The notes under the pieces were generated by a model. The model ran no database searches, was not told the origin of the DNA, and saw nothing but the letters and a program-made list of their open reading frames with translations. This document shows positions 47,710-60,200 of a DNA stretch of 64,000 bases, in pieces. Numbering within the stretch: position 1 is the stretch's first letter; every line of letters starts with the position of its first letter. The DNA is from Anoplopoma fimbria (Eukaryota > Chordata > Actinopteri > Perciformes > Anoplopomatidae), in NCBI RefSeq assembly GCF_027596085.1, contig NC_072465.1, positions 19,210,207 through 19,274,206 on the forward strand, in the 5' to 3' direction. A program made the position numbers and the translations under genes.

Positions 47710-49318
47710 TCAACCTCACCCCATTATATTACTGTGACAGCTGAGAGGCAGGGTAAAAGACAGATGGTCGAAGGTGTCCAAATAAAACACTAAAGATCTG
47801 TTCTGTCTCATGAAGAATTTCACTTTCCCCCTCTCTGTTTCAGCTCCAGAGAGAGTTGTCTCACAACATTAATCCAGCTATTTTGGAGCAAATAGAAACA
47901 ACATCATAACTACTGCTGTTACATAAATACAATAAAGGATGTGAATAGTCAAGATTTAGGTTTGTAATATGTGGAAGTGAAAAATCTGTTTGGATGTGAG
48001 TTGGCATTCGCCTGTGTCTGTGCTCAACTTCTCCTCTCCTCATCCTTCTGTGTCTGCGAGTGCAGACTTCAAAGTACTTCAAAGCTTGCGGGTCTTTCCT
48101 CCATAAAGGCGGCCAAACAGTGAGTAGAGTTCCCTCATAATCAGTAAACAGAATATGAAACTGGGAGACAATACTAGGGCTGAACCGAATCGTTGGAAGC
48201 TTTCGCAGCTTCATTCACAAAGTTGGCATTCAAATTCTAAATTAACATTTGAATTCTGCTGATCTTCCACTTGAACTTAAGCAGTGATTTGACTATAAAC
48301 TTATGAAACATATGAAAAGGTTAAACTGAACGTGAGAAAGTTCCCAAAAATTATAATTTGAATGAAGTGTTGACAATTGGCTCCATGAGACTACAAAACG
48401 TTATCAAGAAGAACACTAGTCTTATTGTAGCTTCATGGTGGTGATGTGAAATCATGCCACGCTAGGATTAGTTCGTTGATGGCGTAACGTTAGTTTTTCA
48501 TGATTGCATTTATGCTTGGAAAACTATAAAAGTGGTGTTCCTTAGTGAAGATTATTGTGCTGAACGAAACATCTAACATATAGCTTATTTTATCGGAATA
48601 ACCCAAAAAATTCCAATCAAAAAAATTCCAATGTCTTCTAGACAAAGGGAACCAGTGTGATGCCAACTTCCTGGTTGGCCAGAGCACTTAATACAGTTAT
48701 AAGAGTGTTATGTAAGCATGATACACACCCATTCAGGTAAGTGTTATTCAAGAAAGCAACTTAAGGTGTAACAACCATGTTATCTGGATCTTAGACACGT
48801 TCTTAAACTACGTTTCTGCCTTAAATCGTGGGTGTGTGTCAGAGCACTCAACCTTTAGAGAGGCAGGTGATTTTCAGGTGAGACGAGGCTTCGAGAAGTT
48901 ATCACCAAGTTTGTTTTATGGGCTGGCTCGTTGTAAAGAAGGTCATCAATTCTTTTAACTCCAAGCACACATTTACACACCTTGAAGTGTGTGAGAGCTG
49001 GTTGTATTTGTGTTACCTGAGAAGAGGCACCGCATGTGTGATTTAGAGCAACGGAGCATTAAGGTTACACTGCAGACACTGTAGTTTCATATTCTACTTA
49101 AAGGACGTTTCCCAAACTATATACTGAGTAAATATAAATTATAGATGTATATAGAATGCCAATCTTTGCTGAGCAGCAGATGTTGAACTGAAATTAATCT
49201 GGAAATAGACTGATGATAAGAGGGCAGCATAAACAGCTTTTTTTCAGTTGCCCTAAGGGGGTGAATTGGAAAGATTAAAAGCCTTTTTTTTTGTTGTTGT
49301 TGTTGTATCGTCTTACAT

Positions 49319-49323
<5 letters not shown>

Positions 49324-49363
<40 letters not shown>
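49324..49363. repeat. A40 homopolymer
   Basis: Uninterrupted run, preceded by a (TTG)n stretch at about 49293-49306. Confidence 0.96.
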
Positions 49364-49365
<2 letters not shown>

Positions 49366-49523
49366 AACTCACTCACTCCATCCATTCACTCCCATTGGGA
49401 TCAAATGGAAAAGATAGTTTTGGAGCAGAAGCTGAGGCGTGGGTTGGAGGAGCAGAGCGCCAAACCTCAGTCACTGCCGACAAGCACGGCTTAGTCTCAG
49501 AGGGGGAAGGAGTGGGAGGCGAT

Positions 49524-49535
49524 GAGGGGGGGAGG

Positions 49536-49598
<63 letters not shown>

Positions 49599-49599
49599 A
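49524..49599. repeat. 76-bp homopurine tract with (GA)26 core and G-runs
   Basis: All purines on the plus strand: a GA core (49538-49590) flanked by runs of 5-9 G. Further G-runs lie just outside (49502-49506, 49608-49619). Confidence 0.95.
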
Positions 49600-51020
49600 C
49601 AAGTTGGGGGAGGAGGGGGAAGCAGGAAATGAGGCACTGGGGAATATTGCCAAATCCAGCAGCGGTCAGAGAAGACATGACGAGACTGAGGCTCAAACAA
49701 GTTTCTCCTCTTTGAAAGGGTTCTGTAAAGACTTTGAAGACTTTCCACATCTGTACTTCTGTTTGCTATTGTTAATGCGACTTTGTTGCTGAGAGGTCCA
49801 TCTACTTTTTTTCATTATTAAATTATAAGGTAATCACAATTAATTACAGAGCAAATAAACGGCCTGTTAAGACAAAGGTAGGGTGTCCTTTGTCTAAACA
49901 AAAAACACACTCATTAAATGTGGTTTGTGATATGGCACCCCTGCTCTTTTGGCCTTAATGTTTTATTTAATAAAAGTGCATTCATTGTTTATTGTGTTAG
50001 TAGAGGTGGCCTTTATTTCAGGGTGGGTTTCCCGCCTCCACAAATTAACACAGTCGAAAATCTAGACTTTATGAAAAAGGACTTTGTGTATCGTTGCAAA
50101 TAGCTGCTTCAGAAAGTGGGCCATAATTAGGTTACATGCAGATTACCAGTATTTGTCACCTAAGCGTGTTGTCGTGGTTAGATTTACACGACTCCCTTTA
50201 CATATCATTTTTTTTCTTTTAAACAATGCAGTTTGGGCACACAAGTCTTCTTTCATTTGTTAGCTCATGTTGCTTTGAAAACTCACACATCTGCTGATCG
50301 CCAGCTCTTATATAGCTGACAACCTGACATTCAGAGTGATATTAGCCACTTTTGTAGCTATTAAGTGTTTATTTTTACTTTATTTTGTCTACCTTGTGCA
50401 TGTGACTCTGTCTGTATTGATGAACATCTCTTTGGGCTTGTCAAAACGTATAGTGCACCTTCTTTGGTGTTACTCACTGGAAACTCTGGAGCATCACAAG
50501 CAGAACGCGGACTTATTCTATGTTTTTTCCTCTAAACTGATGAGTGTATTTAGTCTCCGCAGACCGCCTCTCATTTCTTCTCCTCAGATCAGTGAGCTCC
50601 ACACTGTAACAATGATCATTTCAGTGAGGATGACCAAAGACAGATTTTTATCACAGACTAGTACACTTGCAATTCTAAGAAAACACACTGGCAATAGATA
50701 TTTTGGGAAATGCGACTGTTTCTTCACCCGACGGTCACACTGAAACTATCTGTTGCAGCGCAGCCTCCACCTGCTACAACACCACACAGCAGCAGTCTGG
50801 CCGTGAGAGTGGGCCGGTATCATCTCAATCTCATAAATCTCATAAAGTTGGAATATGACACAATGTTTGAGGACACAAAAAAGCCAAGAGGAGCAGGAGA
50901 GCACCAAAAAACTGACACACTGAACTAGTAAAACACACACTCAGTCGAGCAGTAGCAGCAACCACAGCGCACCAGGAAAAACATATCCAGATGTTCTCCT
51001 CATAAGATCACCAACCCCTC

Positions 51021-51022
<2 letters not shown>

Positions 51023-51106
<84 letters not shown>
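51023..51106. repeat. (AC)42 microsatellite
   Basis: Pure 84-bp tract. Confidence 0.98.
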
Positions 51107-51109
<3 letters not shown>

Positions 51110-51916
51110 TGGGCCACACATGGGCTACATATTACAGAGGCTTGCTCTCCAACTTCTCTTTTCCTCCCTTTCTTTTTCATGGGGAACACACTCACGTATT
51201 GGTACTGCTATATTTGTGAGGACTCTCTTTGACATGAAGCATTCCCACTATCATTAACGTTAACCATCACAGCTGTACCCCGAAACCCCAAAAAACACCA
51301 GGGCAGTTGAAAAGTTTGACCGCTTTGAGTTCTGTGACTCCTGTGACATGTTGACCTGTGTTACAATTTCTTCCAGGAAGTCCAGTTTGAGTAACAGATC
51401 TATTAGTCAGAAAGCTTATTAGATGCCAAAACACTGCACAGAGGCCTCCCCTTAACTGAAACAGGAATGCAACTAAAATAGATATATTTCCAAGTACGGT
51501 TAATATTTCAGTATCCCTTGATTAATAGTTTGGTTTGTAAATAGTGAAAATGACCAACACGTCCTGTCGGTGTTCAATATGATGACTTCAAATGTCTTCT
51601 TTTGTCAGAACAAAAGTACATAACTCAAAGATATTCAGTTCACAGTGATATAGAGAACATAAGTAAATCTTTACAGTAGAAAAGCTGGAAAAAAGAAACA
51701 GTTGGTGTTTCTACTTGAAAAGTTACTATAGATTATAGTGACAGATATATTTTTGGTTAATTGAATAATTAATTAATGGTGTCAGCTCTAACCTGAACCT
51801 AATCCTAACTTTTATCCCTTTAACATTCAAACAATCCTGTGAATGTCTGGCTTAAGGTCCTCACTTTGCAGAAATGTCCTCACTTCCCGAGGTTTAAAAC
51901 TGGACTTGGTCCCCAC

Positions 51917-52074
<158 letters not shown>

Positions 52075-52206
52075 CAAGACTTGCAGTGATTGAACCAACT
52101 CTTTCAGCCCCTCCTCTGCTCCACTAGAGCTCTTGGCAGGCTGTCTGGTTGAGGCCCATAGTAGAGGGAGCCGTTTTCTCTGGCCTGAGTGTGTGTGTGG
52201 GGTGTG

Positions 52207-52210
<4 letters not shown>

Positions 52211-52257
<47 letters not shown>
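52211..52257. repeat. (TG)n microsatellite, 47 bp
   Basis: Faces the CA tract at 51920-52072 with 138 bp between. Confidence 0.98.
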
Positions 52258-52258
<1 letters not shown>

Positions 52259-53040
52259 GTCGGGCCCCAGACAGGAAGGAAGAGAGTGGGCCCGGCAGCA
52301 CAGCTCCAGAATTCCGGTTTTGTTTTTCTTCTTTTTCCATCAGTGCAGAGCCCGAGTCGGGTCTTAAAGAAACAGTCATTAATATTTTCCCCCTCTTAAT
52401 GACGCCACACTGTTCTCTGAGACCTCCACAATAGGACCCAGTATGATTCATTACACTACTATGTAAACATAGTACCAGCTTGTTCAATAAAAAAGTCAAA
52501 TGAATGAATAGGTCTTTTATGGCTCAGATGAATCTGTTCCTAGAGAAAGCACAGCGTGCGTCTTAGCGTGGCCTCAGGCTCATTTTCATTGAGAGTCTAA
52601 AAATAAAAGTACTGATCCAGCATCAGTGGTCAGGTTACGTAAATCACTCAGGGGCTGAAACATAAGGATTTTGGACACCAGCAAGGCAGGTGTATTTAGC
52701 TGCCACCTCCATGTTTTTGTAATAAATCATCACTCAAAATCTGGCAAAGAAAGGGTTGAATATGAGAACGGGATGACAGCTCACGGCTCATGAACATAAC
52801 ATCTCCGCTGAGGACAATAAAGACAGAAAAGTCATGATGTCTTTGGTAACCGCTCGAGCTCTGTGGACCAATCAGAGCAGGAAACAGTCACTTTAAAAGT
52901 ATCCCGGTGACATCATCGGTTTGGCAACGATTATGAAAACAAACGATCTTCCACTCGTTACATAAACAGAGCTCAGTGTTGTGAAAGAGAAACCTGATTC
53001 CTTTTATCGACTAAATTCAGAGAGATAAGAGTGAAAAACA

Positions 53041-53046
53041 TTTATT
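53041..53046 (-). terminator. Candidate distal poc1a polyadenylation signal AATAAA
   Basis: Minus-strand TTAATAAATGTTTTTC: a canonical hexamer directly followed by a U-run. Confidence 0.3.
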
Positions 53047-53695
53047 AAGAAGGTACACAATAAGTTACTTACAATGTATAAAAGATTCAGACAAAGGATA
53101 TAAAAAGGGATGGCACAGGAAGTTTGTCTTTCAAACTAAAACTAAACCAAAAGTAATTACAATCATCCATCCTGGACTCAGAGTAGAAAATCCAAATCGT
53201 ACAATCATTTCAACTTAGAGTATAAACTGCTTTTATTTTACATTTTGTTTCATTGTCATCAATCCAGTCAGGAGACCAAATCCAACAATGTGTTAGTATA
53301 TCTCTGAATACTTTCCGACTTCCGTAGCCTGTCTGTGGCTCTCAGCCGTAAGTCAATTAATTCCCATTGTAAACAAATATACATATAAAATATATACCTA
53401 TAATTTCACTTGGAAAGTGGCAAAATAAGTTCCATAAGCAACTAGGCATGTAGATTTGAAGAGAAATTACTTAAAAAGAAGAAAATAATTTGTTAAAGAA
53501 TATTTTCGTGCCCGGGTTCGACTCATTTGCTGCACTAGTGCGTGTTTACTGAGGATGCACCGGTTCAACTTCTCTCAGTGCTTCTGCTCAACATGTCAGT
53601 AAACAAACATGAAGTCTCTGTGGTTGACTAACTTAGTGAATGAGGTCAAACTCAGGTTCCTGTTTCTCCTCTTCCTGCAGTTTAAGAATGATTCA

Positions 53696-53701
53696 TTTAT
53701 T
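53696..53701 (-). terminator. Candidate proximal poc1a polyadenylation signal AATAAA
   Basis: Minus-strand GCACAAAATAAATGAATC, about 630 nt after the poc1a stop codon. Confidence 0.3.
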
Positions 53702-53931
53702 TTGTGCATCTAAAACAACAAACTGTGTGAAACCTATGGACATGTTGGTTGTGAATAACATTTACGGTCTTTGTGCTTTTTGATGAAGAAGAGCGTTTCA
53801 CTCTGATGCCTATTCTGCGAGAGCCTGCACATGCACAAATAGAGTTAATAGAACGCCCACACGGGTAGTGCAAAGGAAAGTACGAAAGTCTCTTGCATGT
53901 GTCTACACTTTTGTAAAGGCACCCATCGTGT

Positions 53932-53932
<1 letters not shown>

Positions 53933-54016
<84 letters not shown>
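53933..54016. repeat. (CA)42 microsatellite
   Basis: Pure tract inside the presumed poc1a 3' UTR (TG on the mRNA). Confidence 0.98.
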
Positions 54017-54018
<2 letters not shown>

Positions 54019-54331
54019 GACTCGTAGCAGCAGGTCCTTCGTCAGCAGAAAAGGGACTGCGCTCTCAGCACTATTGAACAAGAACAACTTCTCTAATATT
54101 CAACTCCTTCACTTCTGATATCTCTTTGTAAAACAGGCAGGCACCGTACATCAGCAGTAAGGCTCAGTGTGCATTTAAAGTCCGGTCACAAAAATGGTTC
54201 CAGACCGTGTGCAAGTTTGCACATTTTAAGTGTGATCCAACAAGCACTGGATACGCGTTTCTGTTTAATGGTGTTGGTGTGACCCCGTCTGCCTCACACC
54301 GCGGCTCAACCTCTCTCTGGGGCCGCCATCT

Positions 54332-54442
54332 TTAGGCCTCCTCCCGTCTCTGCAGATGCAGACCGATCTCCATCTGGTTCTCCAAACACTCCTTGAGTTT
54401 GTCCTCTGTCAGCGTCAGTCGCTGCTCCAAGATCGAAACCGT
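54332..54442 (-). CDS. poc1a: POC1 centriolar protein homolog A, last coding exon (C-terminal coiled coil), partial gene
   Basis: Minus strand: acceptor TTGTTGCCTCCATACAG|ACGGTTTCG, then 36 codons in phase 0 and TAA. The peptide opens [20 protein letters not shown], nearly identical to the tail I recall for POC1A/B, then diverges into [16 protein letters not shown]. Known of the family: POC1 proteins are seven-bladed WD40 proteins of centrioles and basal bodies, needed for centriole stability and ciliogenesis; the C-terminal helix is the conserved POC1 motif. The WD40 exons are not in the window and should lie beyond 64000. I prefer POC1A to POC1B because the neighbour is dusp7, matching the human DUSP7-POC1A order. 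Confidence 0.92.
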   Translation of the reverse strand, partial: TVSILEQRLTLTEDKLKECLENQMEIGLHLQRREEA

Positions 54443-54586
54443 CTGTATGGAGGCAACAAGAGGATAGGGACAAGACAAAGAAAATAAGAAAAAGGAGGGG
54501 GGAAGGAGATGGATAAGAGAGAAAGAGCATGTTAGAGAGGGCTGTATAGCATCAGCTTGACAGTAATGACTTTATAATGGCTGGGT

Positions 54587-54611
54587 TTGTGTGTGTGTGT
54601 GTGTGTGTGTG
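54587..54611. repeat. (TG)n microsatellite, 25 bp
   Basis: Short pure TG tract close upstream of the poc1a terminal exon. Confidence 0.95.
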
Positions 54612-54935
54612 AAAGAGGCAGTTGTGTGTGTGCGTTTCAGACAGATGTTGTGCATGCAAAACAATCCAGCTGATTATCGCAGAGAGATCTGCTGCCTGAG
54701 CCGAAAAACACCAGAGTTTCTGTGTCTGGCACGCACTCTCTCTTGTTCTCCCTCTCACACAGTTGCATAAACACTCTTACGCACACGGAGAATACAAGAA
54801 GGTCGCTATCCGAAACAGGACGGGCATGTGTGGGTAGTGAGATCACAGTGCGACATACTTTTCCCTCTCAGCATCCTCCAACAGTGACAGCATTTGTTGT
54901 GCATTTGTGTCATCTAAGCCTGTTTACCAGAGGAG

Positions 54936-54950
54936 CCCCCCCCCCCCCCC
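54936..54950. repeat. C15 homopolymer
   Basis: Fifteen C in a row in the presumed poc1a intron, the only long C/G homopolymer of this size in the window. Confidence 0.95.
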
Positions 54951-55779
54951 AAGGTGTAACTTCACCATCTGAATGAACGGATTAGTGAAGGGAGAGCTGG
55001 CCTTTATATGTTTTATTGGATCTGAGCTTCAACATCAAGGCAGTAACTAAATCAGCCTTTTATCATCTAAATCAAATTCAAAGAAGTGGAGGACTCAAGA
55101 CAAGAAACTGATTTTCTTCAGACTAGATAAGAATTGAGTACTACAGTACTACAATTAAATAAAGTACTACAATTCTTAACTCGTTATCGTGGCTGCCAGT
55201 TAGATAACTTATTAGTTTAATGAAAAGATATTTTTAATATGTTTGAAGAATAAAAAAAACCCCAGTAAGTTCCCTTCACTGTTAAAAAGTAGAAGCTGAG
55301 AAGTCTTTGTGAGTTCACTCAACTGCAGGGTGAACTAGTCGTGTTAGGAGGTTATGCTGTTTCTTAACTCACTTAACAAACTTTAAATTAATGCTTCTGC
55401 CCACTGATGTGTTCTTTTTTAAGATAACCTGAAAGTTTTAAAGAAGACAAACTGAGGAAATCATGCAAATCACTGTTTAGCTAATCTTGTTAGAAACTGT
55501 TAAAGGTCGTGTTTGTGGGATTCAGAAAATGTATACAGCAGCAAACACTTATTTGCCAAGTAAAGATAAAGTGTCAGAGAATGAGTCCCAGTGAGCGTGC
55601 TCTACTGGTTAGCTGGCGGCTGCACTGCGCTCGTACGACGGTGAGAACACCCTCCGGACCCACGTTGCACTTTTAGATCTAAATTCTAAACTCATTTTTC
55701 TGTGCTTATGACTGCTTTATTTCCTCTACTGCACTTTTATGTGATCAAACTCTATTAGTCTATTATCAGTCGGTATCTA

Positions 55780-55912
55780 TGTTTCGTCTGTGTACATTTT
55801 TTATTTTATTTTATTTCATTCTGCTGTAATTTATATTATCTTTAAATGATGTGAATCACTTTAAATGCCCTCTGCGTTTGAAAGGTGCTATACAGACAAA
55901 CGTGGCTTGAAA
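55780..55912 (+). mobile_element. LINE/SINE 3' tail (L2/CR1-like), fragment
   Basis: Ends in GAATCACTTTAAATGCCCTC followed by TGCGTTTGAAAGGTGCTATA and CAGACAAACGTGGCTTG. The 'aaggtgctatacaaa' motif is the usual 3' end of fish L2-like elements. No reverse-transcriptase frame is left. Confidence 0.5.
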
Positions 55913-56879
55913 TAATAACTATGTAGCCAACATGTTACACAATTAAGGACATGGGTCTAAAGTGTTGATAGATACCTTCTTGGCTTTTTGCTATCTTATT
56001 ATAATTTACTCAATAAATAAATCTGCAAGGTGACTGTGAAGTAAAACATGAATGAGAGCTGTGCTAATCCAAAAGAATAAAAAGAAAAAAGGGAATTAAC
56101 AAGAAAAAGCTGTGAGTAATCTGAATGAATCTTCTTCTGGAAACTCTACAGTTGTGAAAGTTCCCTCTGAATGTCTGACATAACTGTTTACTGACCTAAC
56201 GTTGCCTGGCGACGAACACAATCCCGGCTATTAAGCAGTTTTGGATAGTAGTGCTTGGCAACATAAATTTGGTCCAGGACAGGAACAATCAAACAGTAAA
56301 CACGTCTTCCCCTTAACGGCCGAGGCTCTCTAGATTTGGACCGGTGAGCGAAACATATGTCAACATGTCCCGACCTGAAAACTTTATGTCCCTCTTTGTG
56401 CCAGGGAGTGTCATTTCAAAATTGCTAGAAAGCAGCGCTGAGATGAGTCATTTATTAAAGTAAAAACAGGCTGTGTGTGAGACATTGGATGGATGGACAG
56501 ACATAAAAATAAAACAAAAACTGTTTAGTCAACAAAGTTTAGGGTTTGTTTCATTGAGAAACAACCTGATGCTGGGTTAGTTCTTTAAAAGTCGTGTGCA
56601 GGGTCTCATTAATATGAATATGATCACGATGGTACAGTGTCTCCTGATCTCTCAGTTCCTTTCTGTTCCAGGAATGTCTTCATGCAATCAGGGCTATTCT
56701 TTCAGAAACGTCTCGTTGAGTAATGAGGTTCTTAGTTGAAAGATGGTCACTGGATTTCTAAGAACTACTTGTTTAGTTGATTATTCTTAAAGCATTATCC
56801 TCCCTCCGCAGATTAACCCTATCCTGCAGAGTCTCTTAAGATCCGATGAAAATCGAAGCCTATACATACGTCTTATCTC

Positions 56880-57051
56880 ATAAGCCTTTTTTCTTGTTGT
56901 TGATTGTTTGTTTATTTATGTTATAATATCTTTCTGCCTTGTTTACATTGTTATTTCTTTTATTGTTTCTGTATTTACCATGTAAAGTGCTTTTGAATAC
57001 TCTTTAAAGCGCTATACAAATAAAATGTATTATTATTATTATTACTATTAT
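56880..57051 (+). mobile_element. LINE 3' tail (L2-like) with (TAT)n end, fragment
   Basis: Ends in TGTAAAGTGCTTTTGAATAC, then AAGCGCTATACAAATAAAAT and a TATTATTATTATTATTAC tail, typical of 5'-truncated L2-type retroposons in fish. Same orientation as the fragment at 55780-55912. Confidence 0.55.
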
Positions 57052-57258
57052 AAGAAAAGTATTGTTTTGTCCATGCATACGGCCCAACAGCTAACTCATT
57101 GACGACAGGGAGCCTTCAATTCCTTTGATTGCGATTAGAAAAGACTGAGAGCAAGAAATAATCTAATAACTACAAGTATGGACAAAAGTAAAAAGGAAGG
57201 AAATCCAGAGAGGGGTTTAGGAAAGAGGGCCGAACATACGCTCAGTACTTAAAAACCC

Positions 57259-57297
57259 ACTACACTGTCATTTAGTGTTACTAAATGACAGTGTAGT
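57259..57297. repeat. Perfect inverted repeat, 18-bp arms, 3-nt loop
   Basis: ACTACACTGTCATTTAGT (57259-57276), loop GTT, then its exact reverse complement (57280-57297), in the presumed poc1a intron. Confidence 0.95.
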
Positions 57298-60200
57298 TAC
57301 TGTTTTAGTGTGTTTATTTATTTCAACCATATTAACATCATAACCCCCCGTAAGAAGAAGAATCATATGTCATTAAATTATAAAAATTCACAGTGCAGGT
57401 GTAATTTGATTGGTGGACCAAAGTTGTCAACAGTTTTTCTCTTTTCACTTTTAGTGTGATGATTGATAGATGTGTCACGTAGGCTCCCCTTATTTATTAA
57501 GACGTTAAATAGAAAACCTCTTTTCAACTAGCTGTAACTCAATACGATCACTTCATGAGCAACTCCTTCTTCTGTCTTTATGTTCGGATTGACTGTCTAT
57601 ATTCTCAGACTGATCTTCAGCACTCGCTATTTGTGATTTTATCAAAGTTAAACCACGATTTCTTTGTGAGCACAGAAAAAAAGCTACAGCTCCAATGTGC
57701 CTTTACATGTGTGGGTGCTTACGTCATTGTAACTGTAGCTTGTTTTGTCCATATCCATTAAATTCATATCCATTTTTATTTTTTTTCCGCTGTCATCTCT
57801 GCTGCCAAATCCTTTTTTCTCCGTTTTCTCTGTCTCTGCTGTTATAACAGACATGCCCGAGCAAATCGCTACTTGTCACATCTTCAGTCGAGCTGTTATA
57901 TTTACCTGAAACAGGTCTAAGGTCTTATGGGAAATGGTGTTCGCTTAAGGGAGATGAAATACAGAACTATTAAATAAACTTCCTATTTCTGTAACAGAAC
58001 CAAGAATTTCTTGTTTACTGCAAACCATTTAAAGACTAAAGAACTTGTTTTTTCTCCTCAATATTCGCCCCAATTGTCAGTGCACATGTAAACGCATCAT
58101 TTTCAAACCCAAGACACCATGTGCAGCATGCTCCAGCAATACAGCTGCGTTTGGTAATTGGCTATCGAAGTCCTGCGTTGACCTCTCAGCGCCACCCAAG
58201 CACAACACGCACAATCAGGCATGAACGATCAAACGCGTAATGATGAAGGAATCGACAAGGATTGTTAAAATCCCTGAGACAGTCTCATACTCACACACAC
58301 ACACCTAATGAGTTCAACAGTGTTCGGGAAAGTGGTGTTTTCTTTTGGGTCATCAAACTAGATAACATCTCCTGCTATTTCATGCATCATGGGAGAGAAA
58401 GGGCTTGTATTTCCTCTCTCTCTCTCTATCTCTCTCCTTCTTTCTGCCTGTCTCCATTTTCTAGATCAATACCACCCTGTTTATCTTACCAACCTGATAT
58501 GGCTACCCAGACCTCAGCCCGGCCAGCTCTGTGTGTGTGTGTACGTGTGCGTGTGTACGTGTGCGCGTGTGCGTGATTCTGCACGTGTCCCCAGGCAGCG
58601 GCAACATTATACGGGCATATAGTTTTCATCTGGAGTAGAAACCAAATCTTTATGCTCCTAAAAATAGAGCGAGCTGTTTTTCTTTTTCTCTCCAGAACAC
58701 ATTATGCTCTCCATCGCCCTGAGCATTGCTGGCCTCTGTTACAAAGTCTCATAGCTTTGGTATGACCCACACTACAATAGTCTGAGAGTCAAAGAAAGGC
58801 AAACTGGTGCCGGTGAAAGGTAGAAAAAGACTGTTCTTTTCTATAAATGTGGGTAACTGATTGTCAAATATGCCACCACTAAAGTGAGTTACAAGAATGA
58901 AATATAACAGTCTGATCCCATGAAATCATTTAAAACAACTAATGAAACAAGACTAGGTTGTAACCTGGTATATGGCTGGACATGACTGGCATTACAAAGA
59001 CAAATACAACTGATTGACAAAGAGCCGTGACACTGTTTACACAAAAAAAAGGTGGTTAACTCTTCAAGTAAAGGCATGGACGTAAACCTACACTCTACAT
59101 TTACTACAACTTGACAACTTTACTGCTATTTTCTCCTCAGCTTCGATAGCCAACGGCTGTCTGTTCTGAGCACGTCCACCATCACGCTCTCTCTCTGTTC
59201 GCTCGACCACACACTTAATAAACAACCTAAAAATATAGGTTTGAAACACAATGCAATGCAACAAACACGTATATATATATATCGGGGTAGTGGATCAGAT
59301 GATTGATTGTGGAGGCAAAGACGCCAAGTAGCAGAAACGCTGTCCCGCCTATTCATTTTAAAAGGAGCCAATTGGGAGACACCAAACCTTGACTGACCAA
59401 TGGTGTAACTTCATCACTCACTCGGCAACGCAGTGACTCTCGCTTTGCTGCGTACCAGACAAAATAAATAAATAATGGAATTACTGCCAAGCAGTCGTTT
59501 GCCTCATCATTTCATCCTTTTACACTTTTGTGTCAAATTGTCACAATAAGCAAATTAATTCTTCCACAGCACCAATATAAACATACAAATCAGGGATTAG
59601 CCTCCGTTTCCTCAGAATCTCAAACACTGTGGTGCAAACCTAATTCTTCAGAGAGCATTTTGGTTGGCAAGTGATTTAGTGGTTTCTAAACCTACACTTC
59701 ACAGAAACAGGTTTCATTCTTTTTGAGGAACATGAACCTGTTTCTTTCTCTTTCTCTTTATGTTCCTCGCAGCTCTGCTTACAGCTGCTTTAACAGGAAT
59801 ACGGAATCAGTGTTAATACATGTTTATCTATTCTAACGCACACAATGTTAAGCAGAAAATGAATTGTGGTATGCTATGGTAGTTTGGGGGAATTACAGAG
59901 AATGAAAATGTTTTTTCCAAGGAACAAGTGTTAAAATACTTTCTGTTACAGTTTTTTTTTTTTTTTTCTCGTTGAGCCAAGTCACAGAGAAAATTCACAG
60001 AATCTTCTCACCTTTTGTCTCATGGTCTATTGAGAAAAAAAGAAGGCGTCACTTGAATTGGTCAATAAAATTGAGAAAGAGAAAAATGATTAATTCCAGA
60101 TTCTTCATAATTAAGAGGATTGTGAAAGAAGGGGTTAAGTGTGTGAGAGCAATGAACGATCAAACAGAGGGAGGGGAAAAAGAAAAGGGGTATTGGGGGG

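Larger units (their letters stand above)
53041..54331 (-). other. poc1a: Probable poc1a 3' UTR and transcript end
   Basis: Sequence downstream of the poc1a TAA has no further exon. It is interrupted by an 84-bp CA tract. Two minus-strand AATAAA hexamers, at 53701-53696 and 53046-53041, bracket the likely end. Which one is used cannot be told from sequence. Confidence 0.35.

Noticed and set aside
48178..48260. Possible repeat end (GGGCTGAACCGAATCGTTGG)
   Set aside because: Resembles ends of some fish repeats but is too short and diverged to delimit.
53515..53524. GGTTCGACTC, a tRNA B-box-like string
   Set aside because: No A-box, acceptor stem or cloverleaf can be built around it.
56201..56213. 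X-box-like GTTGCCTGGCGAC in the presumed poc1a intron
   Set aside because: One mismatch in the second half site and no supporting context; kept out as probable chance.
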